A stretch of 64,000 nt of DNA from Archegozetes longisetosus (taxonomy: Eukaryota; Arthropoda; Arachnida; Sarcoptiformes; Trhypochthoniidae), in the NCBI GenBank assembly GCA_018873245.2, contig JAEMBT020000008.1:11673172-11737171 (forward strand), written 5' to 3'. This document shows positions 11,998-25,199 of this stretch, piece after piece. A program made the translations under genes and the position numbers. The notes beneath the pieces are model-generated. The model worked only from the letters and a program-made list of their open reading frames with translations, did not search any database and had not been told where the DNA came from. Each line of letters opens with the position of its first letter. Position 1 is the first letter of the stretch.

Positions 11998-14095
11998 CTG
12001 GCATATTTAATAAATTGTTTAACTCAGAGATATGATTATTTCAGATTTAAATTACTGATTAATTTCACTTAATAAAATCTACTACAGAATGAAATAGTAA
12101 CAACCACTTGAAATAGTATTACTGTTGAGTGACTCATACCATTATTGCTCATAGCATGCTTTGATAACCGAAGCCTGATTGAGCAGTTTGCAACGTTATT
12201 TTATTTTCAAGAAACTATAACCTGAAACTTTCATACTAGTGGGAGACTTCGTACTTCACAATTTAAATATAATGAACCTATAAATAAAATATTTTAAGCA
12301 TTTTATACAAACAATAAAAAAAACGTTATCATTATATTTTTCATAGCTGCAAAAAACCATAATTCTAGACCGTCAAACTGAATGGAGATATGTAAGTGTG
12401 TCCTATGTGATAAGATAACATCAAAATTTATCAAATATAATAACTGAAACAGAATTTCATATGCATATTTTGTTAAATTGACATAATTCATCTTATAGAA
12501 TTTATCTGAGTTGTAAGAGAGTTAGGAATAAGGTTAAGTTTTATAATGAAAATATAAATGTCAGAATTGTATGAACAAAAATAAGATAATATGGAACGGT
12601 AGTCTTTTGATGATTGTTTTGAACATGTTACAATTAACTATTGCATCAGAAATTGAAACATACAAATGATGATTTCAACAATATCTTATCCATAATTGTT
12701 TCCATAGGTATCTGTTGATATAATTCAGGTTTTTATGATCTCATGAGGTAAACTCTGGTATTTAGTTGTAGAGTGGCTCGTTATAGAAGAAATACGTCTA
12801 GGTTTCGTATTTTTTCTTTTCAAAATCGTTAAATGTGTTTTTAAAATGATAAATATATTAATACTTAAACTAATTGATACTCATGATGTGTCTATTAAAG
12901 TTCTGGATTAGTAAATGTAAAAGTTTTGAGTATTTTTTACTAATATACAAAAGTAAGTTAAATCATGTTTGAATAATACAGCTACTTTTGAATTTGAATA
13001 GCTTTTTAATCACTGTACCAATCGTAGGGCACGTCTTGCCAATAGTATCAACATTGTTGGACCATGACCAATCTGCTTAGTGCAAATCAAGAATTACTCT
13101 GAAAAGTAATCAGTAACGATGAATAATTGAGAGCATTGAGAGAACCTAGAGAAATTCTAGTAATCACAGAAGCGGTCGCACGACTTAGAGTAGCAAAGGA
13201 TTTCATGACCTTCGAGTTACATATATATTTTTCACTGTTTTTTCACGCAGTATTTATTCAACACGTTATACTCTCTGCTGTAGCTTTTCCCACTTCAAAT
13301 TATTATTATGATTATAATAACATTCAGTTGAAAAACAATAAAGACGTTCTGATTAAAAACATCACTATACTTCTCGTTATTCAACTGGAACAAATTAAGC
13401 TTAACAATTGAATTTTAAAGACTTATGATTTCACTTCGTAAAGAGTATTAAAATTGTACAAAACTTGAGGTAAGGAGCATTTAGCTGGTATCAAGGATGA
13501 TGCCAACAATCTATGGATAATGGCCTAACGCGTTGCAGCTCAAATCAGGTGTTGATCGATAGGTTTTGATGAGTAGGTTAAAGCTGTCACATGTGGCAGA
13601 CATGAGTTACAAGCCACAATAGCTTAAAACATCGGTCGCTTCAAATTCCTTTCCAACGCTTACAGATATATTAAGCCTATTTATCGCTGAAAAGTACTAA
13701 ACAAGACAAATTCAACGACACCATACTCAAGTATACAGGCCATGGTTATAAGTGGCGCTAACTATATTTTATATAAAAGTTGATGTCATCCAGCACAGGA
13801 AGCCACTTCCTCGTTGTGAGTGTAGCTTCATGATTAAAAGTCTAATTAATTCGATATTAGTTTCAAATGAAAGCTCTTGAATAATTCTTATAATAAGCCA
13901 CTTAGGGTTTGAAAGCTATTTGGAATGAAATCATGATGCCGGAAAACAATCGGTTCGATTGTAGCTTTTGGCTACCGCATACTTCCTGTGACTAGACCCA
14001 CCTGATGTATATGTATCGTTGGATTCAGCTCGATGAGTTGAGTAAAACGATACCCCACTTGACCCTTCAGGTGACCTTTGACCTTTTATTGACTG
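11998..14095. other. No gene recognised
   Basis: AT-rich sequence with no open frame that resembles a known family and no clear terminal repeats. The frame at 13127-13411 (plus) is open, but its composition drifts into hydrophobic, AT-driven codons, and I see no domain. Confidence 0.4.
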
Positions 14096-14329
14096 AGTTT
14101 GGTTGGTTGGTTAGGTTAAGTTAGGTCTTATCAGGTAATGTTAGGTTAGGTATGTTTATACCATTTCTAGCTATTTCAAATTCTCTTTTTACATTCCTCA
14201 CACATTCAAATTTATGATGACATCATTTGAGAAAATTTTCCTCTCTTTAATTTTATAGCTCCCATTCCTAATGACGATGCTGTTATAAGGCTCTGCATTG
14301 ATAAAGGCCTTATACCCTATTAGGTCAAG

Positions 14330-15048
14330 TGTCCATGCGAAACTGTGATGAGCAGAAGCCACGATCTCGGTCGCAAGTTGGGTTTCGTTGGCGCTGCCCA
14401 TCATGTGGTGTGCATGTTTCTCTTGAAAACACGTGGTTTGAATACGCACACCATAGCTTCGTCACGGCTCTCCGGCTCACAGTATGATGGGTCCACCGCA
14501 TTCCTGTCTATGACACCGCTCAATTTTGCAGTGTTTCTAGCCATCTTGCGGTTGATTGATATACATTGTGCCGTGAGGTAAGTGAGATCGTTTTCGCCAA
14601 TGATCAACAGCCAAGTGGCGGCCTAAACCGTTTTGTGAAAATCGATGAAACCCATTTTGGTGAGCGGAAATAACACAGGGGACGCCACTTGGCTTCCGAG
14701 TCAATTTGGCTCTTTGGTGGTATTCGTCGTGAAAGTAAGATGGGTTTCGTGGTGAGCGTGTTACGCCGAGACCGTGCCACTTTGTGACCCCTCATCTAGA
14801 AATACGTGTTGCCGTAATTTGTCATTGTGACGGATTCGGTTCGCGTATATTCTGGACGTGAAAGTTTAGGCCAGTTTGCGCACCACAGCGTTTGTCACAA
14901 AGTATTTTGTGTGCCCCTCCAACCCCAAGGTGCACACAAATGCCGTGGAGTGGCAGTGGAGGTCGGTCAAGGAGACCGTGATGTTCTTCGGTAACGACGA
15001 AGCTCTAGACCTATATCTTGCTGAATTTAGCTACCGGGATAGTTTTTA
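14330..15048 (+). pseudogene. Decayed Merlin (IS1595-like) DDE transposase
   Basis: Successive forward-strand frames spell a Merlin/IS1016-IS1595-type transposase broken by stops and shifts. In order they show a zinc-ribbon-like CPSCG then ENTWFEYAHHSF, a helix block ending LCREVSEIVFAND, and the first catalytic segment KIDETHFGERK with HRGRH. Next come GGIRRESKMGFVVSVLRRD and VTDSVR (second aspartate). The third segment HTNAVEWQWRSVKE contains a glutamate and is followed by YLAEFSYR. It is much GC-richer than its flanks. No terminal repeats were identified. Confidence 0.65.
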
Positions 15049-15300
15049 AAGCCTTTTGGTAGCTATGGTCACCAATTTAAATGGTCGCTGAGCGATGTCG
15101 TCAGGGTCTATCCTGGTCCTTACAAGCCGGGATTAGACTTTCCGATAAAGTGATCATAGTCTTCTTGACTCGGATAGGCGAGGGCAACCCATAAAAAACT
15201 GCTCAGATCGCGAAAAGCGACGTAGAAGCGTTAAAACATTATTATTTAATTACATCAAAGCGAATTTTCTCCAGCTACTCCCCCCACACGCGCGTGTAAA

Positions 15301-15305
15301 TATAC

Positions 15306-15341
<36 letters not shown>

Positions 15342-15342
15342 G
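15301..15342. repeat. Microsatellite (TACA)n/(TA)n
   Basis: TACATACATACA runs into a (TA) tract. A shorter (TA)n/(TG)n tract follows at about 15367-15388. The stretch 15049-16349 otherwise shows only an imperfect 24-bp inverted repeat, listed separately. Confidence 0.9.
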
Positions 15343-15610
15343 TAACTTTCGATGTTGAATCCAACGATATATATATATTGTGTGTGTGGGGTCACGGGAA
15401 GTGGGCGGTGCCCAAAATCTACAATCCTACCAAACAATCTTTTTAGGGCTCATAATTGAATAAAAGGAGTAGTTTTTCGCCTTAAAAATATTCTTTTCAA
15501 TGTTAAAAAATTTAGTTCTACTTTTCCATTCTAAAGGGAATTATTCATCATAGGAAGCAATGTATGATAAGATGTATAGAAAGAACTTTCCAAGAGTTTT
15601 CATTTGATAC

Positions 15611-15694
15611 TATTAGAATTTAACATTGAAAATGTCGATTTTCGATACGTTATTGATTCTAATTTTCCGACATTTTCAATGTTAAATACTAATA
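15611..15694. repeat. Inverted repeat
   Basis: The left arm ATTTAACATTGAAAATGTCG and its complement CGACATTTTCAATGTTAAAT are separated by about 35 bp. A third partial copy (TTTTCAATGTTAAA) lies near 15495. The function is unknown; it may be a MITE core. Confidence 0.6.
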
Positions 15695-16349
15695 ATATCG
15701 AGTTAGTTCGACTCTTAATCGTGAAGCTACACTCAACTGGAAAATTGTGATTTTCGAGTTTGATGCGCTATAGCTCTGGAGCCGAGAAATTTTCAACAAA
15801 ATAAAAATAAACACTCAGTCATTTTTGAGTAGTTTTGATTCCAGCCATCAGAATTCATAACTTTCTATCGGTTACTTCTTTGTGAATTAACGTTATTTAT
15901 AGATAGACCTAACGGAGCTGGATGATATGGTTTTCAAAGAAGTTTATTGGAACTATAGGTATTACCAAAACAATTTCATCGAAATTCGTTGATGTTTAGA
16001 TTTTGAATGTCATCAAATAGCCTAAATACCCAGTTTTTCAACGATTGTACACATAAATATTGATAGATACTATCAACTTAATGTCAAAACAAACTTTATG
16101 CAAATAGACATTTCTGGATGTTGATAAATGCCTATTTCATCTAGTGTCCTTCTTATATTTTTAATTGGCATAACATCGTAATCAAAAAACAATTTGTATT
16201 AATTTTCCGGACCATTAGATACCACTTTAGTATTCTTATATTTTCACCACGTCTTTGTTTCCAAAATATTTAATTCCAGCATCTTTACTTTCAACGACTT
16301 TAAATCTAGTTAGTTCCAAAATATTCAATGAAAACTAGAATAGATTCAT

Positions 16350-16917
16350 ACCGAACTCAACAGGATGAAACAGATCTGAAGTTAAAATAACTGTATGAGC
16401 TATATTCTATTTATATAAATTTATATGTTCAATATAAGTAAGCAAAATTCTGATAAATTCAAGATAGATTAATGTAATCCCTTATAATTCAGTCATAAGC
16501 ATTAAAATTCAATAATTCAATGAGAATTAGGAGTATTCAGCATAGTTTGTCCCTGTTGATCAGAAATAAATATAATCTATCTCACTTCAGTGGAACTCAC
16601 TGTGATTCATCAAAATTCGGTATAGTTTGCCATAATACAGTAGAATTTGGTACAATAAAGCAGAATTCAATAAAATTTCTCATCATGTGAAAACTGGATA
16701 GAATTTAATGGAGTATACTATAAACCATTTCAATTTAATAAGATTTAGCATGATTTAGTGTATATTATTAAATATAAACTCTTCATTACACATCTCATAA
16801 GAATTAATATTATTCATTAGAGTTCGTCTCAATCAAGTAAAATTTAATTAAATATAAAAGAATATAGCTCATACAGTTATTTTTCTTTCAAACTTGTCCC
16901 ATTCTGTCGAGTTCAGT
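16350..16917. mobile_element. Palindrome-ended MITE-like element
   Basis: The left end contains AAAATAACTGTATGAGCTAT and the right end its complement ATAGCTCATACAGTTATTTT. The homology extends out to CCGAACTCAACAGGATG on the left and complementary ATTCTGTCGAGTTCAG on the right, giving arms of about 70 bp. The interior is a degenerate series of short AATTCAGTA/AATTCAATA-like words and is non-coding. Confidence 0.6.
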
Positions 16918-16984
16918 TTGAATTGATCTTAAATTTTTCATTGAATATCTTGGAAATAATTACATTCAAAGTCCTTGGAAGTAA

Positions 16985-17156
16985 AACATTGAAATAGAGC
17001 CCCAAATGGGAGTCCCGCATTGCAGGAGTCCCATGGGACCCGCGGAAATCCCTCGGGAACGGAAAGGAGCGGAACTAAAATTTTTAAGTGCAGGACGGGA
17101 TGGGACTCTCTCAAAGAAACTGCATTCCCGCAAATTCCCCCAACTCCAGCACTGTA
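16985..17156. repeat. GC-rich transposon-end-like block
   Basis: A GC-rich patch of GGGAC/CCCGC words in AT-rich surroundings. On the minus strand it starts CAGTGCTGGAGTTGGGGGAA, which looks like a hAT end. A related block (GGGAAAGGACGGGACGGGAC) lies at 18372-18420. The two may be ends of one old element that later took up the MITE at 17555, but a matching terminal repeat was not demonstrated. Confidence 0.35.
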
Positions 17157-17554
17157 AAAATCTGCGATCAACTGTTTTTTAAAAAACTCTAATTTAACAC
17201 CAAAACTGAAAAGAAAATAATGATATGAAATGAGAGTACACTTCATAATAAAAATCAACAGAAATACAAATTATAATCAAAATTGAATAGTTGTTAGTTC
17301 AAGTCAACAAAAAATGATAAAGTTTTGCATATTTATTACAAACATTCAGTGAAAGAGTAATATTAGTTTTTATTTTTAAATCAAATTTTGAATCCGTTTT
17401 AGTCAAATACATTGGCATTCAAAGACCATAATTGTTGACCAATTTGTCATCAATTTAACGAGCAATTAGTAAATGACTTCAACGATTTGGATGTAATTCG
17501 GGTATTCATTGATTGCTTTGAAGTGTTATTAATTTTGAGTTATTTTTTGAATAA

Positions 17555-18261
17555 AATTAGGCTAGACTTTAGATTACGGCCCACGCGATATTTTGATGAA
17601 ATTGAGATATGTTATAGTACTCGATGAGTGCTTAAAAAATATACACATGTGAATCAGCGGAAACGTCCTCTAGCGGAAAACTTTCAATGCTCGGAAAAAT
17701 ACGTGTGAGCTCAAAATTCATCGTTACTGCTTCGAATCTTCATAAAATTTGGGTATGTACTCTGCGACCAAACGTGAAGCCTCTGTAATGAGTGTCAAAG
17801 AGAAACAGCGCCATCTTGCGGAGATACATGAATGAGAAAATTGTCCTCGCTTTCAAGTCTTGCTCTCGACCAAGACATGATGAAAACTGAATGAGTGATA
17901 GTTTTTGAAAACAAGTAGCGAGTTGAAAAGTGAACTATAGTTCTGTCGAGTTGAGTAAGGTCGGGAAAAATGAGGTGAAATCAGGCGAGGTCAGATTGTG
18001 TAAGGCTAGGTTAGGTTAGCTTGGCTTAGCTACTTTTTTCAGCTTTCTTCAGCGTCGGGGATATTACATTGATCATGTTTTATGGTATTTACGTGCTTTA
18101 TATAAGGTTTTTTCATATTTCGGCCTTTTCCTGTTTTCGCCGCTAGGGGCGCTTCCGCTGATTCAATCTATATATTACGTCATCACTTGTCGAGTACTCT
18201 TACATATCTCAATTTCATCAAAATATCGCCTGGGTCGTAATCTAAAGTCTTAGCTAAAATT
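17555..18261. mobile_element. Non-autonomous DNA transposon with ~120-bp inverted ends
   Basis: The left end (TAGACTTTAGATTACGGCCC ... GATATTTTGATGAAATTGAG ... GAATCAGCGGAA) is repeated as its complement at the right end (CCGCTGATTC ... CTCAATTTCATCAAAATATC ... CGTAATCTAAAGTCTTAGCT). Arms are about 120 bp, over 80% alike by eye. The roughly 460-bp interior has no recognisable protein. Target-site duplication not resolved. Confidence 0.75.
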
Positions 18262-18602
18262 GTTTTTCAGTTAACAAATGTCTCGAAATTAGTCTAAAAT
18301 AGTAATCACAAACGTGTATTTTTTCAATTATATGATTACAATAAATAGAATTTTTCAATCTAATTTCGACTGCGGGAAAATTGCGGGAATTGTGGGAAAG
18401 GACGGGACGGGACGGGAATCAAAATTTTTCAAAATTTGGAGTTCCTCATTGGAACTAATGTGCTGGAAGTAAAGGCGTTGGAAGCATATGTTATAGAAGC
18501 AAAGATGTGTTACGTTTCATCACGTATATAATTATTTTTAAAGTATTCTATAATTTTCTACAAATTTCTAATTGAATAAAATTTTGAGCGAATAATAGCT
18601 TA

Positions 18603-18833
18603 TCATGTACTATCACCTCCAAAAGTATTTGTTAAACTCTGCGCCAAAATTTAAGGGAGAGAGATATGATTGAAATAAAACTTTAACTTTAAAAAGTTAA
18701 TAGTAATGACAGTATGCATTCATATAATAATATTTTGTGATAATGAATTTTATATCATTCCTCAAAATTTTGGCTATAATTTTGTTCGAAATTTGAATTT
18801 TCACAAAGACTTTTCGGGGTGATAGTACATCTC
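18603..18833. mobile_element. Short MITE
   Basis: The left end TGTACTATCACCTCCAAAAG and the complementary right end CTTTTCGGGGTGATAGTACA define an element of about 230 bp. The middle is AT-rich and non-coding. Confidence 0.65.
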
Positions 18834-19361
18834 AAAATCAAGCTCAAAACCTCTGAGCTTTTAAATTAATTTAGTAGTAAATTTTGCGTACAATGTATTA
18901 TTGCAACTTAATCTGGTATATTATGTATTCTTGTGGCTAGTGAACAAATATTTTCAAAAGCAAACGCTTTAATAACCATAAGAAATCAATTATCTGAAAA
19001 GATTATTAGGTTATTAACATGTTTACAATCAATGGAATATTTTTATTATTAAATTATGGTAAGCTTCTTTAACACTTTTGTAAATGTTCTAGTTTTAGCA
19101 CTTGCATCAAACTTATTTATTATAAGTGAAAAATAATATTCAATTCTATGCCTTATTTTCATTTTTATAACAATTAAGCTCAAAGCTCAAACTCGGGTTA
19201 ATTGAACTTACGCGCATCCATTAATAATAACTGATTTACGTCTATTATTTTCTTCTTTCAACTCTTGAAACAAGTCATTCATTTCTATTACCTGATCATT
19301 AAATCGACTCATCATTATCAACTTGTATAACAATTAAACAATTCAAATAACATTTAAATAG

Positions 19362-19603
19362 CAGCCTGATCAGATGTCCTGGAATGGGCTTAACAGTTTA
19401 GGCATCGTGAACTGTATCCAGGTGGAAGGAATGGGTCGTTCAAGTGCCCATGAGTGCCAAACGTTTGACAAAATGTTAATAAATTTTTTGACATTTTGCG
19501 TTACTGTACACTTATATGTCAAGAAATGACACATTCCTTCCACCTGAACACAGTTAACGATGCCTAAACTGTTAAGCCCATTCCGGGATATCTGATCTGG
19601 CTG
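19362..19603. mobile_element. Palindromic MITE with ~65-bp inverted ends
   Basis: The left arm starts CAGCCTGATCAGATGTCCTG and runs through GGCTTAACAGTTTAGGCATC to AGGTGGAAGGAATG. The right arm is its complement, ending in the reverse of CAGCCAGATCAGATATCCCG. It lies directly upstream of the larger element at 19648. Non-coding. Confidence 0.75.
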
Positions 19604-19647
19604 AACATTAGACAAATACTAATGAAACGTGACAATTCCATTTTTAT

Positions 19648-22325
19648 TAGTCTGCGATAAAAGTACACTTCTCTGGCCCAAGCTATGATGTATTTTTAAT
19701 ACTTTTGAAAGACACTGGAAATGATAATCTTTCAAGCGTCATAATGTCCAGTAATTGTCCAGTAATAGACTTATAATGCGCTTCAGGCTATTCAATGATT
19801 TCTCTTTTTTGAGAGAAAGTTTTAAACTTATACAAACTATTCTATCAGTAAAGGGCTTCAAATCAAGTTCAATTTACTTATTTTGAATATATTTTGAAGT
19901 TTACTCTGAAATTGAACTAAACCGTGAAATGCATAAGTTTGCAAAATATTTGTTGTGTTAATCTATTTTAACAAAGTTTTTCTAATTATTGATGCTCCTT
20001 ATCAGTTAAAGAGCTCTCTGAATAATTAGTTTATGTTGTTATTTAACTTATCGTTAATTTTTGAACTATGCCTATGCTAAGACCCGAAAGTCTGTTTTTG
20101 GAAATGTTTTAACCCCTATCAACATCAATACTAATAATTGTGATAATAATAAGAGAAAACTAACATTTTTCCAAAACTCAACCAAAGAATACAACACTAC
20201 TATTAAAAAATTCAATGACAACCCTACTGGAGATACAGAAATAATAGGTGAGCCAAACATTAAAAAACTCAAGTGCTGCAAAAACGATAACGACTCAAAA
20301 CTGTCTGACAATGATAAAACCGAAATTTTGAAATACTTTAAATCAGTTAAAACTAATGCTCAAAAAATGAATATTTGAAATCATTAATAATACCAACTAA
20401 TTTCATTCAAAGAACTGGAACTAAGTTTCCGAGAGCTTCAAACTATGATTACTTTGTTTTGATCCCTGATCAAAATAATCTATTAATGAAAAAGAGTTCA
20501 GATATGCAAAAATGGTTTTCTTATTTTACATTATATCAAATCTTCTCGTTTACGCAAAAAAGTTTTAAAAAATCGTGAAATAACTGAAGATTTAAGAGGT
20601 AAACATAGTTCACACGTTAATAAAATACCATTGGAAGTAGAGCTAGACATAAGAGAATTCATAGAGAACTATCCATCTCGTGAAAGTCATTACAGTTCAA
20701 GTGTTAAAACTGGGCGAAAATATATTGAATCAGATAAAAATGTCGCAATTTTACATAGAGAATTCATAGACACTTATCAGGAATACAATAATTACGTGAA
20801 ATATAAGTTTTTTAATCATATATTTAAACAATGTAACATTGGATTTGGTACTCCAAGAGCTGATATTTGCTGCACGTGCGAAGAATTACATATTAAACTC
20901 AAAGCTATGAAAAGTGATAATAAAATAATAGAAGCAGAGTCTATAGAAAACGGCTTAAAAAAACACCAAAACGAAGCAAATCACTTCTATTTATTACAAG
21001 AAAATATTAAAACTTTAGCTAAAAATGATCATAAAATAGCAGTTCTCTGTATGGACTACGAGAAAAACTTTTTCGTTCCAATAACTAAAGTTAGCATTGA
21101 ATATTATAGTCGACAACTTTCAATACACAATTTCGGAATACATGACATGAAATCAGGATTTGCGACTATGTTTATGTATTCAGAAAACTTTGCAGGAAAA
21201 GGACCGAACGAAACCATATCTTTTTTGAATTATTATTTTTCTAATAAGCTGGAGAAAAATGTACAAAAAATTTTCTTATTTAGTGATAATTGTTTCGCTC
21301 AAATGAAATCACGTTATTTATGGTTGTTTTATAAGTATTTAGTTGATTGTGATATTTTCAAAGAAATCAATTTGATATATCCTATTCCAGGCCACTCTTA
21401 TCTGGACTGCGATCGAGATTTTGGAATAATTGAGAAATCTCGGCGATATATCAATAAAGTTTCTTTACCATCAGAATGGGTTAATTTGGTTAGATCTGCA
21501 AATAAGCAAAAACCATTCGAAGTAGTTTATGCTAATTTTCCGCTTACAGATAATCTTGTTCCTGATAGTACGCCAATTGTTAAGGTTAATAACTATAAAG
21601 AGTTGATGGAAGATAGCTTAAGACCTCATTTAACTGAAGTTCGTAGAGTTACATTTTTGAAAAATTCTGTAAAAGTCTCATTAGATATGACTTTGGAGCC
21701 AGATATTGATTTGTCTCTGCTTAAAAATGGATTAGACATTGATTTTAAACTTTTATTTTCAAACATAAAACCTGCTTATGACAGCTTTTTACCTGTCAAT
21801 AAATCAAAATACGATATAAAAAAAGTTATTAGTTTATGCAGATCTACCAAAAGAAGCCACTTTTTATGATGAGAAATATTTAAAATTTACAAACAATCAA
21901 GTGAGCAATCATAATATTGATTCTGACGAACCTAACATGACATTGACTGACTATTGTAAATGTAATGGTATTTGTGTTAGAAAATGTTTTTGTAAGAAAA
22001 ACAAATCTAAATGTAACACTTCATGTCTATGTGATAAGAATGTGTGTAAGAATTTCAATTAAATAATTATCATCAAATAAATAACTTTAGACTAAAAGCT
22101 TAGTTCATTAAAATGTTTTGGCATTTTGCAAATTTTTCACAACAAAATCAGTTCAATCCAAAAGTCCAAAACTTTATCATTAAGAAAATCTCAGTATGGC
22201 CTGAAGCGCATTTATAAGTCCACTGTTGGACACTATAACGCCTAAAGGCTTCTGTTATAAAAATCTCTGGTATTAGAAAATGCGGTAAAGTTTAGGCCAG
22301 AGAAGTGTACTTCTATCGCGGACTA
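19648..22325 (+). mobile_element. 2.7-kb DNA transposon with 31-bp terminal inverted repeats
   Basis: The left end TAGTCTGCGATAAAAGTACA and the complement of the right end TAGTCCGCGATAGAAGTACA continue identically through CTTCTCTGGCC. Subterminal homology follows (GACTTATAAATGCGCTTCAG on both sides). The element carries the broken transposase-like gene at 20061-22062 and nothing else. No clear target-site duplication was seen, so its superfamily is not settled from the ends. Confidence 0.75.
20061..22062 (+). pseudogene. Transposase-like protein with Cys-rich tail, three frameshifts
   Basis: Main open frame 20631-21869, extended by frames either side. Visible motifs are ADICCTCEELH, then VLCMDYEKNFFVP, FLFSDNCFAQMKSRYLWLF and IPGHSYLDCDRDFGIIEKSR. 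These have the shape of an RNase H-fold nuclease (D ... DN ... D/E) seen in arthropod and cnidarian transposon proteins of uncertain class. The gene changes frame near 20365 (A-run), near 20500 and near 21840. After the last shift it continues EATFYDEKYLKF to a cysteine-rich CXC-like tail (CKCNGICVRKCFCKKNKSKC) ending at 22062. The N-terminal part starts without an ATG. Sequence between shifts is otherwise intact, suggesting recent inactivation. Confidence 0.6.
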
Positions 22326-22539
22326 GCAAATTTAGTATTATTTTGATTACAACTATTTAGATAGAGTTAAATGATTGTGGAGTCATAAGTACTTCAATAT
22401 TTTTATTTGTTTAGCAATAACTAAAAGATCCCTTATTTGAAGCACATTTCTGCTGACATTTTTCGTCACGTTTTCAATTAGTTAATACTCGCAATTAAAA
22501 AGGTGAATCAGTTTTTCTGTAATAGCTCAAACCTAGACT

Positions 22540-23420
<881 letters not shown>

Positions 23421-23846
23421 TAGTTGTTTGACTACTTGAAATCCATGTATCGTGCTTTGATTATTATTTATATCTATTGATGTGAAAATATTCATTCCCA
23501 ATGATTAGTCAAAAGATTATATTTTATTTTCATTTCAATTACAACTGCAATTAAACCCCTTCATTTGTCAACTTTTTATTGAATATCCGCTTATATTTGC
23601 CTCGAAATATGATAATTGGGTCTTAATTGTAAAGCTTAAATAAAAACTTGAGTATATTTGTCTAACTTTAATATTTTTTATAGCGTATCTCATTATTTTC
23701 CTATAGATGTCTCTTTAATGCAATTTAAGACCTTTCAAGAATCGTGTTAAATACTGTTTCAATGTAAATAAAATAAAATACCTTAAATTATATACAATTA
23801 TTTGAATTTATTTTAGTTTTTATATGAATTTGTGGTCACTCAAACA

Positions 23847-25199
23847 ATGAGTGGAACAACTACTCAAATAGTAATAAATGATATTTTGGATGAACTGAGG
23901 GAAGAAAATAATAGACTTTTCACTCAACTATTATTTGCGCAAAAATGCATTAAATTATTGGAAAGTTATAGAAATTGTTTGAATAACTTTAATATTACTG
24001 AAAGCAATCAAAATGAAGTTATTTTTAATGATTTGGAAAATCAATACAAATGTCTTTTTAATGATGAAAATATCAAAAATGTATTTAAAAGTAATTTAAC
24101 TGAAAATGAAATCTTAATGATGAGCATTTAACCATTTTTCTTATTCTAAATTTAGGCTCAAGCGAAATAAGAGATGAACCGATGGATAACAATTATAAGA
24201 TGATGATTATAGTGAAAAATTCAAAACAGCAAACGGATAGAAGTCAACATAAAGTCATTCACAATCAAATTAGAGAAAAAAGTGATCAAAGTTTGGACTC
24301 AAACCAATTCAATAAAAGTGAAAATATTCCAGAAATTAAAAAACTTTTAGACTTTGAGAAGCAGATCATTATGGGTATTAATTAATTTGAAAACTTTCTA
24401 TTTTGTGATAAATAAGACTTTTTTTCTCAATTGAAAACCAACATTAGATCTGAACTCAAATGTAAAAAAGAAGAAGAATTTGAGGACCAAGTTTTGTAAT
24501 TATGCGAACTGTGAGTATAGTACGAAAATAAAGGCTTCGATGGAGTCACATGTGAATAAGGTTCATAAGAACAATAACAAACCGTACGAATGCGATCAAT
24601 GTAGCAAAACATTTACGGGCAAGCATAACTTAATTAGTCATAAAAGAGTTGTTCATTCCATCAACAAATATAAGTGCGATTGGAATCAATGTCATTTTGT
24701 CACACATAATGAACAGTATCTCAAGAATCATAAAATACGTCATACGGGAGACAAACCGTATAAATGTGACTGGCCTCAATGTTCGGGCAGTTATTATACG
24801 ACAACTTCGTTGAGAGTTCATCAAAGAAGAGCTCATGAGAATTGGAGACCATATTTGTGTCAATGGCCCGGATGTGAGTCAGCTTTTAAGACAACTGAAC
24901 ATTTGAAACATCATTTACGGGTCCATACAGGAGAGAAGCCATATAAGTGTGATTGGCCTGGGTGTGAGACTAGTTTTGCACAAAAACAAGGACTCATTAA
25001 GCATAAAGACATTCACAACGAAGTCAGAAATCATGTCTGCGTTTGGCCGCAATGCGGCAAAAAGTTTAGACGAAATTATCATTTAAAAGTGCATCTAATG
25101 ACTCATCAAAAGGATAGGCAGTTGGTGTGCGATTTTCCTGATTGCAAGCGAAGATTTGCTGAAAAGTCAACTTTAATGAGACACTTGAAGACACATTAA
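23847..25199 (+). CDS. C2H2 zinc-finger protein C, 3 exons
   Basis: Exons 23847-24090, 24156-24374 and 24448-25199 join in phase to 404 residues. The ATG at 23847 (MSGTTTQIVINDILDELREE) is preferred to the upstream in-frame GTG. The N-terminal family module (REENNRLFTQLLFAQKCIKL ... NDLENQYKC) is followed by a short acidic/Asn-rich linker. A run of nine or so C2H2 fingers then fills exon 3, with classic linkers (HTGEKPYKCDWPGC, HTGDKPYKCDWPQC). Spacing alternates between C-x2-C (CDQCSKTF) and the TFIIIA-like C-x4-C. The NCKC segment of the other members is missing here. Predicted nuclear DNA-binding protein, target unknown. A poly(A) signal (AATAAA) lies near 25292. Confidence 0.85.

Noticed and set aside
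13127-13411. Open frame of 94 codons
   Set aside because: Only the first ~30 residues look protein-like, there is no homology I recognise, and the rest is AT-driven; not enough to call a gene.
14096-14155. TTAGGTTAGG words resembling the arthropod telomere repeat
   Set aside because: Irregular GGTTAGGTTA words without a regular array; the same words occur singly near 18000 and 31700. Probably dispersed repeat sequence, not interstitial telomere.
14198-14795. Several overlapping open frames on both strands
   Set aside because: They are frame fragments and shadows within the decayed Merlin transposase; none is independently coding.
16938-17258. Minus-strand open frame of 106 codons
   Set aside because: It runs across the GC-rich transposon-end block and AT-rich flank; no domain, and composition changes abruptly within it.
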